From Nanogingivalis sp963545035 (GTDB lineage Bacteria; Patescibacteriota; Saccharimonadia; Saccharimonadales; Saccharimonadaceae), in assembly GCA_963545035.1 (NCBI GenBank), contig CAUUHU010000020.1, positions 1-13,210 of the forward strand: a stretch of DNA of 13,210 bases, in the 5' to 3' direction. The translations under genes were made by a program, and so were the position numbers. Positions 1 through 5,960 of this stretch are shown here, one piece after another; position 1 is the stretch's first letter; each line of letters begins with the position of its first letter. Under the pieces are notes generated by a model. That model worked only from the letters and a program-made list of their open reading frames with translations. It was not told the origin of the DNA and searched no databases.

Positions 1-1
1 T

Positions 2-1006
2 TCACAATTAGTTGACACAATGGAGTTTAACGAAATTGAACGCCGATATATGCACCACTATAATGCGCCCGGATATACTGTTGGTGAACCTCGCCGCTTA
101 GGAAGTCCCGGTCGACGTGAAATTGGCCACGGTTATTTAGCGCAACGAGCCTTGGAAGCAGTTCTACCAAGTGTTGAAGATTTTCCTTACGCAATCCGTA
201 GCGTAACTGAAATTATGAGCCAAAACGGTTCAACTTCAATGGCGGCAACTTGTTCAAGTTGTATGGCTTTAATGAGTGCCGGCGTACCATTGAAAAATCC
301 TGTTTCAGGAATCGCAATGGGATTAATGATGGATGGTGAAACACCTTACATTCTAAGCGATATTGCCGATGCTGAAGACTTCGCTGGCGATATGGACTTC
401 AAGTGTACTGGCTCAAAAAACGGAATCACCGCACTTCAAATGGATATGAAAGTTCATGGTTTGCCGGTTTCTGTTCTTGAAAAAGCAATCTTAACTTCAC
501 GAAAAGGTCGCGAGCATATTTTGCGCCACATGTTAAGTGTAATTTCTGAGCCTAAAAAATCGCTTTCACCATATGCACCACGAATTGAGAAAATTAAAAT
601 TAACCCTGAAAAAATCGGTGCAATCATTGGTAAAGGCGGCGAAACCATCAATAAAATTACATCTGAAACTGGTGCTGAAGTTGATATTAAAGAAGACGGC
701 TTGATCACAATCGCAAGCTCAAATGCCGAACAAATCGAAAAAGCGCTAAATTGGATTAAATCTTTGGTTGAAGAACCTGAAGTTGGCAAAATTTATCGCG
801 GAAAAGTGGTTTCAATTAAAGACTTTGGTGCTTTCGTGAATATTCTTCCTGGAATTGACGGTATGCTTCACATTTCACAAATGTCTGAAAAACGAACCGA
901 AAAAGTTACAGATGTCTTAAGTCAAGATCAAGAAATTTGGGTAAAACTAGATAAAATTGACGAAAAGGGAAGATTGAACCTCACAATGAAAGGCATAAAG
1001 CAATAA
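2..1006 (+). CDS. pnp: Polyribonucleotide nucleotidyltransferase (PNPase), 5'-truncated by window edge
   Basis: PNPase is the phosphorolytic 3'-5' exoribonuclease of mRNA decay, acting as a cytoplasmic trimer. The reading frame is open to the first base of the window, so the methionine at 20 is internal and the first half of the protein lies outside. Counting from that Met, residues 1-150 are the second RNase PH domain. They carry the phosphate-site motif NGSTSMA (about 70-75) and the catalytic residues D120, D126 and K128 in AEDFAGDMDFK, matching D486/D492/K494 of E. coli PNPase. A KH domain with the GKGG loop follows (about 190-250), then a C-terminal S1 domain (about 255-325, GKVVSIKDFGAFV). 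The order RNase PH-KH-S1 is complete and ends normally in TAA. An intrinsic terminator lies just downstream. Identity is certain; only the N-terminal half is missing from view. Confidence 0.97.
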   Translation, partial: SQLVDTMEFNEIERRYMHHYNAPGYTVGEPRRLGSPGRREIGHGYLAQRALEAVLPSVEDFPYAIRSVTEIMSQNGSTSMAATCSSCMALMSAGVPLKNPVSGIAMGLMMDGETPYILSDIADAEDFAGDMDFKCTGSKNGITALQMDMKVHGLPVSVLEKAILTSRKGREHILRHMLSVISEPKKSLSPYAPRIEKIKINPEKIGAIIGKGGETINKITSETGAEVDIKEDGLITIASSNAEQIEKALNWIKSLVEEPEVGKIYRGKVVSIKDFGAFVNILPGIDGMLHISQMSEKRTEKVTDVLSQDQEIWVKLDKIDEKGRLNLTMKGIKQ

Positions 1007-1030
1007 AGCTAAAAAAATGCTACAAAATAA

Positions 1031-1057
1031 AAAGCTCATCTTGCGATGAGTTTTTTT
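1031..1057 (+). terminator. Intrinsic terminator after pnp
   Basis: The stem CTCATC/GATGAG (1035-1040 and 1045-1050) has loop TTGC and is followed by seven T. The A-rich flank at 1029-1033 can extend the stem into the T run. It sits 25 nt after the pnp stop codon and just before the end of the convergent tRNA-Ser gene. Confidence 0.85.
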
Positions 1058-1060
1058 ATT

Positions 1061-1153
1061 TGGCGGAGGATGGGAGATTCGAACTCCCGCTCCAGGTTTC
1101 CCCAGACTAACGATTTAGCAAACCGTCCCCTTCAGCCACTTGGGTAATCCTCC
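1061..1153 (-). tRNA. tRNA-Ser(GCT)
   Basis: Read on the minus strand this is a 93-nt class II tRNA. Acceptor GGAGGAT pairs with ATCCTCC, the discriminator is G, and CCA is encoded. The anticodon stem ACGGT/ATCGT encloses loop TTGCTAA, giving anticodon GCT for Ser codons AGC/AGT. A long variable arm and a T arm with GTTCGAATC are present. It converges on pnp. Confidence 0.96.
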
Positions 1154-1197
1154 AGTACTTTCCATTTTAACAAATTTTTATAAAAAACACAAGAGCA

Positions 1198-1226
1198 TTG
1201 ACAAAAAACCATTTTTTTGATATAAT
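1198..1226 (+). promoter_or_regulatory. Consensus sigma70 promoter of the pilin gene
   Basis: TTGACA (1198-1203), a 17-nt spacer and TATAAT (1221-1226): both hexamers are perfect. The expected transcription start (about 1233) is within a few bases of the ATG at 1236, so the mRNA should be essentially leaderless. The upstream ATG at 1227 abuts the -10 box and should not be transcribed. Confidence 0.9.
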
Positions 1227-1235
1227 ATGTCTATT

Positions 1236-1706
1236 ATGAAGAATTTAAAACAAGTTTCGAAAATCTCAATTAGTGGCTTTGTAGCTTCGGCTTTTCCGGC
1301 AACTTTTCTAACGCTTAATTCTTTTGCGACTAGCACTATTTTTAATAGTGGAGTTCAGGGAGGAGCAGATAGGGGCCGCGGTGTAGGTGTTCCAACAACC
1401 CTTTTCGGAGACGGAAATACGGGAATCTTCACCCAAATGATTAACATGATGCTCTTCGCAGTAGGAATTCTTAGCGTTGTTATGCTAATCTATGGCGGTC
1501 TTCGCTACATTCTTTCAAACGGAGATTCAAAAAAGGTTGATGCTGCAAAAAATACAATTCTTTATGCAATCGTTGGTTTAATTATCGCACTTCTTGCATA
1601 TGCAATCATCAACTTCATCATTGGATTATTTACAGGCACCGGAACTGGTTTCGGTGGAGGAAGTAATTCAAATGGCGTGAACGGCATTCCACCAACAAAC
1701 GTTTAA
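1236..1706 (+). CDS. CPR-type T4SS pilin-like protein (TrbC/VirB2 style)
   Basis: A small, 156-residue membrane protein. It has a hydrophobic N-terminus (about 9-33, signal-like), a Gly-rich linker, and two transmembrane helices (about 65-86 and 108-132) joined by a short polar loop containing YGGLRYILSNGDSKKVDAAKN. A Gly/Asn-rich tail follows. The two-helix pattern with GG-x-Y-x-x-S-x-GD-x-x-K-x-x-x-AK in the loop is typical of VirB2/TrbC-like pilins and of the pilin-type proteins widespread in CPR bacteria. Its role there is inferred, either surface appendage or secretion, and no other T4SS gene is visible here. The start at 1236 was preferred over the in-frame ATG at 1227 because the latter touches the -10 box. 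The gene is a single transcription unit closed by its own terminator. Confidence 0.82.
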   Translation: MKNLKQVSKISISGFVASAFPATFLTLNSFATSTIFNSGVQGGADRGRGVGVPTTLFGDGNTGIFTQMINMMLFAVGILSVVMLIYGGLRYILSNGDSKKVDAAKNTILYAIVGLIIALLAYAIINFIIGLFTGTGTGFGGGSNSNGVNGIPPTNV

Positions 1707-1719
1707 TTTTTCGAAACTT

Positions 1720-1749
1720 AAAAGGTCGCATTCCAAGCGACCTTTTTTA
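1720..1749. terminator. Bidirectional terminator between pilin and ABC permease genes
   Basis: AAAGGTCGC (1721-1729) pairs with GCGACCTTT (1737-1745) around loop ATTCCAA. A T run follows on the plus strand, and a shorter T-rich tail (CCTTTTAAG) follows on the minus strand. It serves the pilin gene and probably also the convergent ABC permease gene, whose stop is 13 nt away. Confidence 0.88.
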
Positions 1750-1761
1750 TTTATCACGTAA

Positions 1762-2994
1762 TCAAGAGTATTGACGCAAACTTACAATTGGATCTTTTCG
1801 GGCTGCACGGAAGGCAGGGTATAAACCGAAGATCACACCAACAACTGTTGAAAGTCCGCAAACCAAAAGGGCAATCTGCCAAGAGATAACTGGGCTAAAT
1901 GGCAAGAACACACTTACACCAAATGAAAATGCATAACCAATCAAATAGCCAAACATTCCACCACCGAGCGAAATAATCATCGATTCAGTCAAGAACTGAA
2001 ACAAAATGTGTCGATTATTTGCACCAAGCGCTTTTCGAATTCCGATTTCACGTGTTCGTTCGCTAACATTTACCAGCATAATATTCATAATCCCAATACC
2101 GCCAACAACCAATGAAACACTGGCAACAATTGCTAAGATTAGCGTTGAAAGTTCAATGAATTTATCTGATGGATGTGAAATATTTTTACCTGTAAGAACT
2201 TCAAAATCGTGCTCACCATTGTGTTTTTTCAAAAGTTCGCTTTCAATTTGTTTTTGAATCGTTCCTAGGCTATTAATACTTTTCGCATGAATATTTACTT
2301 GTTGAATTTGTAAATTATCACCAATAATTCGTTTTGCAGTTTCATAAGGAATAATTGCAGTATTATTAAAGTCAACATTGCTAAAGTTAATTGATGAACT
2401 CTGATGCGCCAAAACACCAATTACAATGAATTTTTCACCCTTCATTGTAATTTCTTTACCAACCGCCTGAGTTGTTCCAAATAAATCGATTGCCATTTGA
2501 TTACCGAGCACAACTGTATTTGCATTTGCGCTATCCGCTATAAATTGGCCTTCGCGAACCTTAAGACTCACTGTTTGATCAAGACTTGGGCTTGTTGCGA
2601 GTAGATTTGCGTATTTTTCTTCACCATCTCCTCTAACTTTTGCTGAAAAATTTGCAAGCGGAGCAACAGCCGACACTTCTTTAATTTTCGAAATCATGCC
2701 AAGATCTTCATTTGTAATTGAGCTTTGCGTAAAATTCTTCGAAGTTGCTAGGCTTGTAATTACATTTTTATCATTTGCTGTCAATTCTTTTGGACGAACA
2801 ACAGCCAACGCCCCACCTTCAGCAACAATTTGATCTGAAATCATTGAACCCACACCACCAGAAAGTGAAAAAATAACCACAACGCTAGCGATACCAATCA
2901 TCACGCCAAGCATCGTCAAGAAAGTTCTCAAACGATTCGCATGGAGCGATTCTATCGCATTTTCAATATTCGTTTTTAAAACCCTCGGACTCAT
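1762..2994 (-). CDS. MacB/FtsX-type ABC transporter permease
   Basis: A 410-residue integral membrane subunit of a MacB-like ABC transporter. TM1 is at about 24-45 and a large extracytoplasmic MacB-PCD-like domain spans about 50-275. A C-terminal FtsX domain has three further helices (about 285-390), including the coupling segment ERTREIGIRKALGA. This family drives mechanotransmission across the membrane for export of lipoproteins, peptides or drugs; the substrate here is unknown. The stop is TGA. The start codon is one base past the stop of the upstream ATPase gene, with ribosome site AGGAG seven bases before it, so the two are translated from one mRNA. No periplasmic adaptor gene is adjacent, consistent with a cell lacking an outer membrane. 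Confidence 0.93.
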   Translation of the reverse strand: MSPRVLKTNIENAIESLHANRLRTFLTMLGVMIGIASVVVIFSLSGGVGSMISDQIVAEGGALAVVRPKELTANDKNVITSLATSKNFTQSSITNEDLGMISKIKEVSAVAPLANFSAKVRGDGEEKYANLLATSPSLDQTVSLKVREGQFIADSANANTVVLGNQMAIDLFGTTQAVGKEITMKGEKFIVIGVLAHQSSSINFSNVDFNNTAIIPYETAKRIIGDNLQIQQVNIHAKSINSLGTIQKQIESELLKKHNGEHDFEVLTGKNISHPSDKFIELSTLILAIVASVSLVVGGIGIMNIMLVNVSERTREIGIRKALGANNRHILFQFLTESMIISLGGGMFGYLIGYAFSFGVSVFLPFSPVISWQIALLVCGLSTVVGVIFGLYPAFRAARKDPIVSLRQYS

Positions 2995-2995
2995 C

Positions 2996-3796
2996 TTAAA
3001 CTCCTAATTCCTCTTTAATTTCATCAATTTTTTCTTCCATCTGTTCAAGTTTGTCTAGCGTATTCAATTCTTCATCTTTTTTTGAAGAATTTTTAGCAGG
3101 TTTCTTCTTAGTGTCAGTATCAATTTTTCCATCGAACATTGTGATAATTCGCGTAGCATACGCCATTAATTCAGGGTTGTGTGTTACCATGATAATAGTA
3201 TTGCCTTTTTTATGCACATCGGCTAATTCTTCCATAATAATATGCGAGCTCTTCGAATCTAGATTTCCAGTTGGCTCATCTGCAAGAATAATTGACGGTT
3301 TATTCACGAGAGCTCGAGCAATTGCCACGCGTTGCGTTTGACCACCCGAAAGTTGCCACGGCATATAAAATTCGCGTTCGCCAAGATGAAATTGCTTTAA
3401 ACTTTCTGAGGCCCGCTCGAGGCGCTTAACCTTACCTACACCCTTATAAACAAGGGGAAGAGCAACGTTTTCAATTACTGTCAAACGAGGGATTAAGTTA
3501 AAATTTTGGAAAATAAAGCCAATTTTTTCACTTCTAATTTGCGCTTGCTTTGAACGCGACATTCGCGCAACGTTTCGCCCATCAAAAATATAATCTCCCT
3601 CTGTCGCACGATCAAGAAGCCCAATTGTATTGAGAAGAGTAGTTTTTCCGCAGCCAGAGGGCCCCATAATTATAATGAATTCACCCTGTTTAATAGTTAA
3701 ATTAACGCCATTTAGGGCATAGTTTTCAGCGTCGCCGACACCAAAACGCTTCTTTAGATTTCGCAGTTTAACAATTTCTTTTTCATTTTTAGCCAT
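2996..3796 (-). CDS. MacB/LolD-type ABC transporter ATP-binding protein
   Basis: The 266-residue ATPase that powers the downstream permease. Visible motifs are Walker A GPSGCGKTT (45-53), Q-loop FQ (96-97), signature LSGGQ (149-153), Walker B IILADEP (169-175), D-loop GNLDSKS and switch H206 in VTHNPE. These identify the LolD/MacB/FtsE branch of ABC ATPases. Unusually, a Lys- and Glu-rich tail (about 227-266) extends beyond the normal domain and ends in a predicted short coiled coil (DKLEQMEEKIDEIKEELG). It may mediate dimer or partner contact, which is inference. It is the first gene of the operon and its mRNA should have an almost absent leader. Confidence 0.95.
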   Translation of the reverse strand: MAKNEKEIVKLRNLKKRFGVGDAENYALNGVNLTIKQGEFIIIMGPSGCGKTTLLNTIGLLDRATEGDYIFDGRNVARMSRSKQAQIRSEKIGFIFQNFNLIPRLTVIENVALPLVYKGVGKVKRLERASESLKQFHLGEREFYMPWQLSGGQTQRVAIARALVNKPSIILADEPTGNLDSKSSHIIMEELADVHKKGNTIIMVTHNPELMAYATRIITMFDGKIDTDTKKKPAKNSSKKDEELNTLDKLEQMEEKIDEIKEELGV

Positions 3797-3805
3797 AGTA
3801 ATTCT

Positions 3806-3834
3806 ATTATATATTTTTTTACGATTTTTAGCAA
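3806..3834 (-). promoter_or_regulatory. Promoter of the ABC transporter operon
   Basis: On the minus strand: TTGCTA (3834-3829), a 17-nt spacer and TATAAT (3811-3806). The ATG is 9 nt past the -10 box, so the 5' UTR should be about 3 nt. The -35 overlaps the 10-bp palindrome AGCAATTGCT (3830-3839), which could be an operator or chance. Confidence 0.75.
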
Positions 3835-3900
3835 TTGCTTTAGCTTATTTTCTCATGCATTTTTTAAAAAAATTTTCCACAGTTTTTCCACAAATTAAAA

Positions 3901-4359
3901 CTATTCGTGATGATATTTTCCACCAGAAGAAATTTCTTGAGCCCGATAAATCTGTTCAATCAATACCAGTCGCACAATTTGGTGCGGAAAAACCAATTTC
4001 GAAAGGCTCCAAACAAAATTCGCACGTTTTCGAAGCTCTTCCGTAACCCCAAAAGCGCCACCAATCACAATCACAAAATTTTGCGAATTCACAAAACCGT
4101 TCGAAAGCAATTTCGAAAATTCCGGACTAGAAATATTTTTACCACGCTCATCGAGCAAAATCACAAAATCATTCGGCTTAATTTTCTCTAAAATTCGCAA
4201 AGTTTCTTCTTCACGAGCTTTTTCTTCGGCAAAATTTGAATGCGCCAAAATTTGCCACTCCACTTCAAACGGTTTTTTCAATCGTTTTTCGAACATTTCA
4301 ATTCCGCTCGCAACCCATTTTTCATGTTTTTTACCAATCGCAATAATTTTCATTTTCAT
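3901..4359 (-). CDS. rlmH: 23S rRNA (pseudouridine1915-N3)-methyltransferase RlmH
   Basis: A 152-residue SPOUT-class methyltransferase that methylates N3 of pseudouridine 1915 in helix 69 of 23S rRNA, on assembled 70S ribosomes. Length matches the family (about 155). Visible signatures are the N-terminal MKIIAIGK strand, the central FVILLDERGK segment, the SAM-binding knot region VIVIGGAFGVTEEL, and the conserved end EQIYRAQEISSGGKYHHE with the terminal Tyr-His pair. Two candidate starts lie two codons apart (4359 and 4353). A weak TAAAAT -10 (4371-4366) lies only 6 nt upstream of 4359, so the transcript may be leaderless; no good -35 is visible. It is divergent from the next gene and has no clear terminator before the ABC promoter. 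Confidence 0.96.
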   Translation of the reverse strand: MKMKIIAIGKKHEKWVASGIEMFEKRLKKPFEVEWQILAHSNFAEEKAREEETLRILEKIKPNDFVILLDERGKNISSPEFSKLLSNGFVNSQNFVIVIGGAFGVTEELRKRANFVWSLSKLVFPHQIVRLVLIEQIYRAQEISSGGKYHHE

Positions 4360-4395
4360 ATTCTTATTTTAACATTTTTTTGACTTTTTTCGAAT

Positions 4396-4424
4396 TTGAC
4401 TTTTTATTGTAATTATGCTATAAT
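4396..4424 (+). promoter_or_regulatory. Promoter of small unit 1
   Basis: TTGACT (4396-4401), a 17-nt spacer and TATAAT (4419-4424). The expected start at about 4431 leaves an untranslated leader of about 175 nt, in strong contrast to the almost leaderless neighbours. Confidence 0.9.
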
Positions 4425-4430
4425 TAACAG

Positions 4431-4605
4431 AGTTGTGGTTATTAAAAACGCAACCGAACATTACTAGAATTGAGCTAAAGATATTGTCCATTTTTATTAT
4501 CTTTTTACTGCTTAGCAATAAGTTTTTAAAGATTATTTAAAGATTTCTTACTAAGTAGTAAACTTGGTAAAATAACAGGAAGGCCTCGAAAGAGGAAGTA
4601 AAAAA
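4431..4605 (+). promoter_or_regulatory. Structured 5' leader RNA of unit 1
   Basis: A long leader with several possible helices: hairpin GTTGTG/CGCAAC (4432-4437 with 4449-4454); element CGAACATTAC (4455-4464); segment TAGAATTGAGCTA (4465-4477), exactly complementary to the trailer at 4942-4954; AAAGATA/TATCTTT (4477-4483 with 4498-4504); and TACTGCTTAG/CTAAGTAGTA (4506-4515 with 4551-4560, one G-U pair). A GAAA tetraloop hairpin CCTC/GAGG (4584-4595) has a 3' arm that is part of the ribosome binding site. The layout resembles a translation-controlling riboregulator. It matches no class I recognise, and no ligand can be named. Confidence 0.65.
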
Positions 4606-4944
4606 ATGACAACAATTATCAATTTAACTCCACACAAAATCAACATCGTAGATGAAGAAGGCGATGTAATTAAAGTCTTCGAATCTGAAGGCGTAGCAAG
4701 AGCTGCACAAAAAGATGTTAAAATTGGAATGCTTGAAGGAATTCAAATTATTGAAACAGAATTCGGTGAACCAATTGATTTACCAGAATATGATCAGGGC
4801 ACATACTATATTGTAAGTGCCATAACTGCCAAAGCCGCAAGCTTAAGCGGCCGAAATACGCGAGATCTGCTTCTTACCGGCAAAACGGTAAGAAATAGCG
4901 ATGGTCAAATTATTGGCTGCCAAGCACTCGCTAAATATAAGTAG
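4606..4944 (+). CDS. Small conserved protein with TPH and GC motifs, function unknown
   Basis: A 112-residue soluble protein. It resembles a widespread uncharacterised family that I recall from actinobacterial and phage genomes, with N-terminal NLTPHxINI (6-14), a central LP then YYIVSAITA (59-75), RDLLLTG (86-92), and a C-terminal GQIIGCQALA (100-109). No catalytic motif can be named, and the recalled similarity needs a search to confirm. The ribosome site GAGGAAG (4592-4598) lies partly in a hairpin. The TAG stop is inside a 13-base segment complementary to the leader. It has its own promoter and terminator, so it is monocistronic. Its long structured leader suggests regulated translation, which is inference. 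Confidence 0.8.
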   Translation: MTTIINLTPHKINIVDEEGDVIKVFESEGVARAAQKDVKIGMLEGIQIIETEFGEPIDLPEYDQGTYYIVSAITAKAASLSGRNTRDLLLTGKTVRNSDGQIIGCQALAKYK

Positions 4945-4954
4945 CTCAATTCTA
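4942..4954 (+). promoter_or_regulatory. Trailer segment complementary to leader of unit 1
   Basis: TAGCTCAATTCTA is the exact reverse complement of 4465-4477. It begins with the TAG stop codon of the ORF. The following CAACTC (4955-4960) can also pair with GAGTTG at the predicted 5' end (4430-4435). Confidence 0.7.
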
Positions 4955-4962
4955 CAACTCAC

Positions 4963-4990
4963 AAGCCTTGTTTTTGCAAGGCTTTTTCTT
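4963..4990 (+). terminator. Intrinsic terminator of unit 1
   Basis: AAGCCTTG (4963-4970) pairs with CAAGGCTT (4977-4984) around a T-rich loop and is followed by TTTTTC and more T. Confidence 0.9.
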
Positions 4991-5006
4991 TTTTGTGTTA
5001 TAACTA

Positions 5007-5035
5007 TTGACTTTTCTATTTTTTTGTGATATAAT
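5007..5035 (+). promoter_or_regulatory. Promoter of small unit 2
   Basis: TTGACT (5007-5012), a 17-nt spacer and TATAAT (5030-5035). The -35 and spacing are identical to the promoter of unit 1. The expected start is at about 5042, leaving a leader of about 160 nt. Confidence 0.9.
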
Positions 5036-5041
5036 TTAAAA

Positions 5042-5200
5042 GCTTGTGTGAAACAAGCGAACATTTCAAAAGTGAGAAATTGGCTATTGATCGATTTTTT
5101 AGTTTCGAAAATTGAGTTTAAAAAAATTGAGCTCAGCTTTCGAAGCTAAAAACTTCGAAAAAATCTATAGCCACGCGGGCTTTAAGCGCGGAGGACACAT
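5042..5200 (+). promoter_or_regulatory. Structured 5' leader RNA of unit 2
   Basis: It opens with hairpin GCTTGT/ACAAGC (5042-5058), then CGAACATTTC (5058-5067), then AAAAGTGAGA (5068-5077), complementary to the trailer at 5522-5531. A long helix can form from GGCTAT (5082-5087) with ATAGCC (5167-5172), continued by GATTTTTT (5093-5100) with AAAAAATC (5158-5165). The hairpin CGC-GG-GCT/AGC-GCG (5174-5190) lies immediately before ribosome site GGAGGA (5190-5195), 5 nt from the ATG. The order of elements is the same as in the leader of unit 1. Confidence 0.65.
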
Positions 5201-5506
5201 ATGTCTAAGCTTATTTATACAAAGTACGAAAAACAGGCCGATGGTACAGTTGCTTTGATGTTGCGATCACGAGACAAAGGTAAACCTGACTGGAAAGTAG
5301 TCGAAGGAGTAGATTTTACTCATACTTCTGATGAGTACAAACATAAATTCCTAGTCTACTATCGCAGCCGACTAGAGGACTATATCCTTAATGGTAAAGT
5401 TGGCAACTTCTCGGAACATACTAATGATCGACACGATCCTCTATACGGAGATAAGATCAAAGAGGAAATTAAACTTTGGGAATCACGAAAAGTTTTCATG
5501 GCTTAA
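5201..5506 (+). CDS. Small hypothetical protein, unit 2
   Basis: A 101-residue hydrophilic protein I do not recognise. It has no signal peptide or membrane segment. It is rich in Lys, Asp and Tyr, with aromatic patches (FLVYYRSRLEDYI, about 50-62), a His/Asp-rich middle (SEHTNDRHDPLYGD, about 71-84) and a predicted C-terminal helix (KIKEEIKLWESRK). Size, own promoter, long structured leader and own terminator match the preceding unit, but I see no sequence similarity between the two proteins. A strong ribosome site GGAGGA five bases before the ATG supports the start. It lacks TTCGAA words, unlike most neighbouring genes. A function cannot be proposed from sequence alone. Confidence 0.78.
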   Translation: MSKLIYTKYEKQADGTVALMLRSRDKGKPDWKVVEGVDFTHTSDEYKHKFLVYYRSRLEDYILNGKVGNFSEHTNDRHDPLYGDKIKEEIKLWESRKVFMA

Positions 5507-5521
5507 AGCTTAATTCTAACC

Positions 5522-5531
5522 TCTCACTTTT
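5522..5531 (+). promoter_or_regulatory. Trailer segment complementary to leader of unit 2
   Basis: TCTCACTTTT is the exact reverse complement of 5068-5077. Upstream of it, AGCTTAATTCTAA (5508-5520 region) resembles AGCTCAATTCTAC of trailer 1, so the two trailers look related. Confidence 0.6.
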
Positions 5532-5533
5532 TA

Positions 5534-5560
5534 AACCCCACAAATGTGGGGTTCTTTTTT
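5534..5560 (+). terminator. Intrinsic terminator of unit 2
   Basis: AACCCCAC (5534-5541) pairs with GTGGGGTT (5546-5553) around AAAT and is followed by CTTTTTT. The hairpin may also stop the convergent HIT gene, although the minus-strand T tract is poor. Confidence 0.9.
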
Positions 5561-5960
5561 ATTTTTCGAAAGCAATTTTTGCAGCAATTTTTGCAAGTTC
5601 TTCGGGTGAAGTTTCAGCGGGGTAGCCGTGATGAAGTTGCAAAACGTTTTGGTCGTAAAGTGGCACAAGGTGAATGTGCGCATGTGGCACACCAAAACCT
5701 TCAACCACAACACCAACACGAATTGGTTTCATTTCAGCTTGAATTTTTTTAGCAATTTTTTTAGCAATTTGCCACAAATAATCGTAATCATCTTGTTCTA
5801 AGTCCCAAAGCAAATCAACTTGCTTTTTTGGAAAAACTAAAACATGACCGTTTGAAAGTGGCTCAATATCAAGCATCGCAAAAACTTTTTCGTCTTCATA
5901 AACCTTGTGGCAGGGAATTTCACCCTCAATAATTCGTGTAAAAATTGATTTTTCTTGCAT
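5559..5960 (-). CDS. HIT family (histidine triad) nucleotide-binding hydrolase
   Basis: A 133-residue HIT-domain protein of the HinT/Hit-like branch. These cytoplasmic homodimers hydrolyse nucleoside phosphoramidates or dinucleoside polyphosphates. Visible features are the N-terminal IFTRIIEGEIPCHKVYEDE, the LSNGHVLVFPKKQV strand pair (about 35-48), and the triad HAHIHLVP with H93, H95 and H97, the last being the expected nucleophile position. Length fits the family. Ribosome site TTGGAG precedes the ATG. The start overlaps by one base (TAATG) the TAA that would end the upstream zwf-like remnant if its amber codon were read through, suggesting the two were once translationally coupled. The physiological substrate is unknown. 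Confidence 0.95.
   Translation of the reverse strand: MQEKSIFTRIIEGEIPCHKVYEDEKVFAMLDIEPLSNGHVLVFPKKQVDLLWDLEQDDYDYLWQIAKKIAKKIQAEMKPIRVGVVVEGFGVPHAHIHLVPLYDQNVLQLHHGYPAETSPEELAKIAAKIAFEK

Noticed and set aside
1227..1235. ATG 1227 as start of the pilin gene
   Set aside because: It directly abuts the -10 hexamer (1221-1226) and would lie upstream of the transcription start. ATG 1236 is in frame and fits.
5534..5560. CRISPR or other short tandem repeat arrays anywhere in the window
   Set aside because: No regularly spaced direct repeats were found. The repeated short palindromes are terminators or TTCGAA words.
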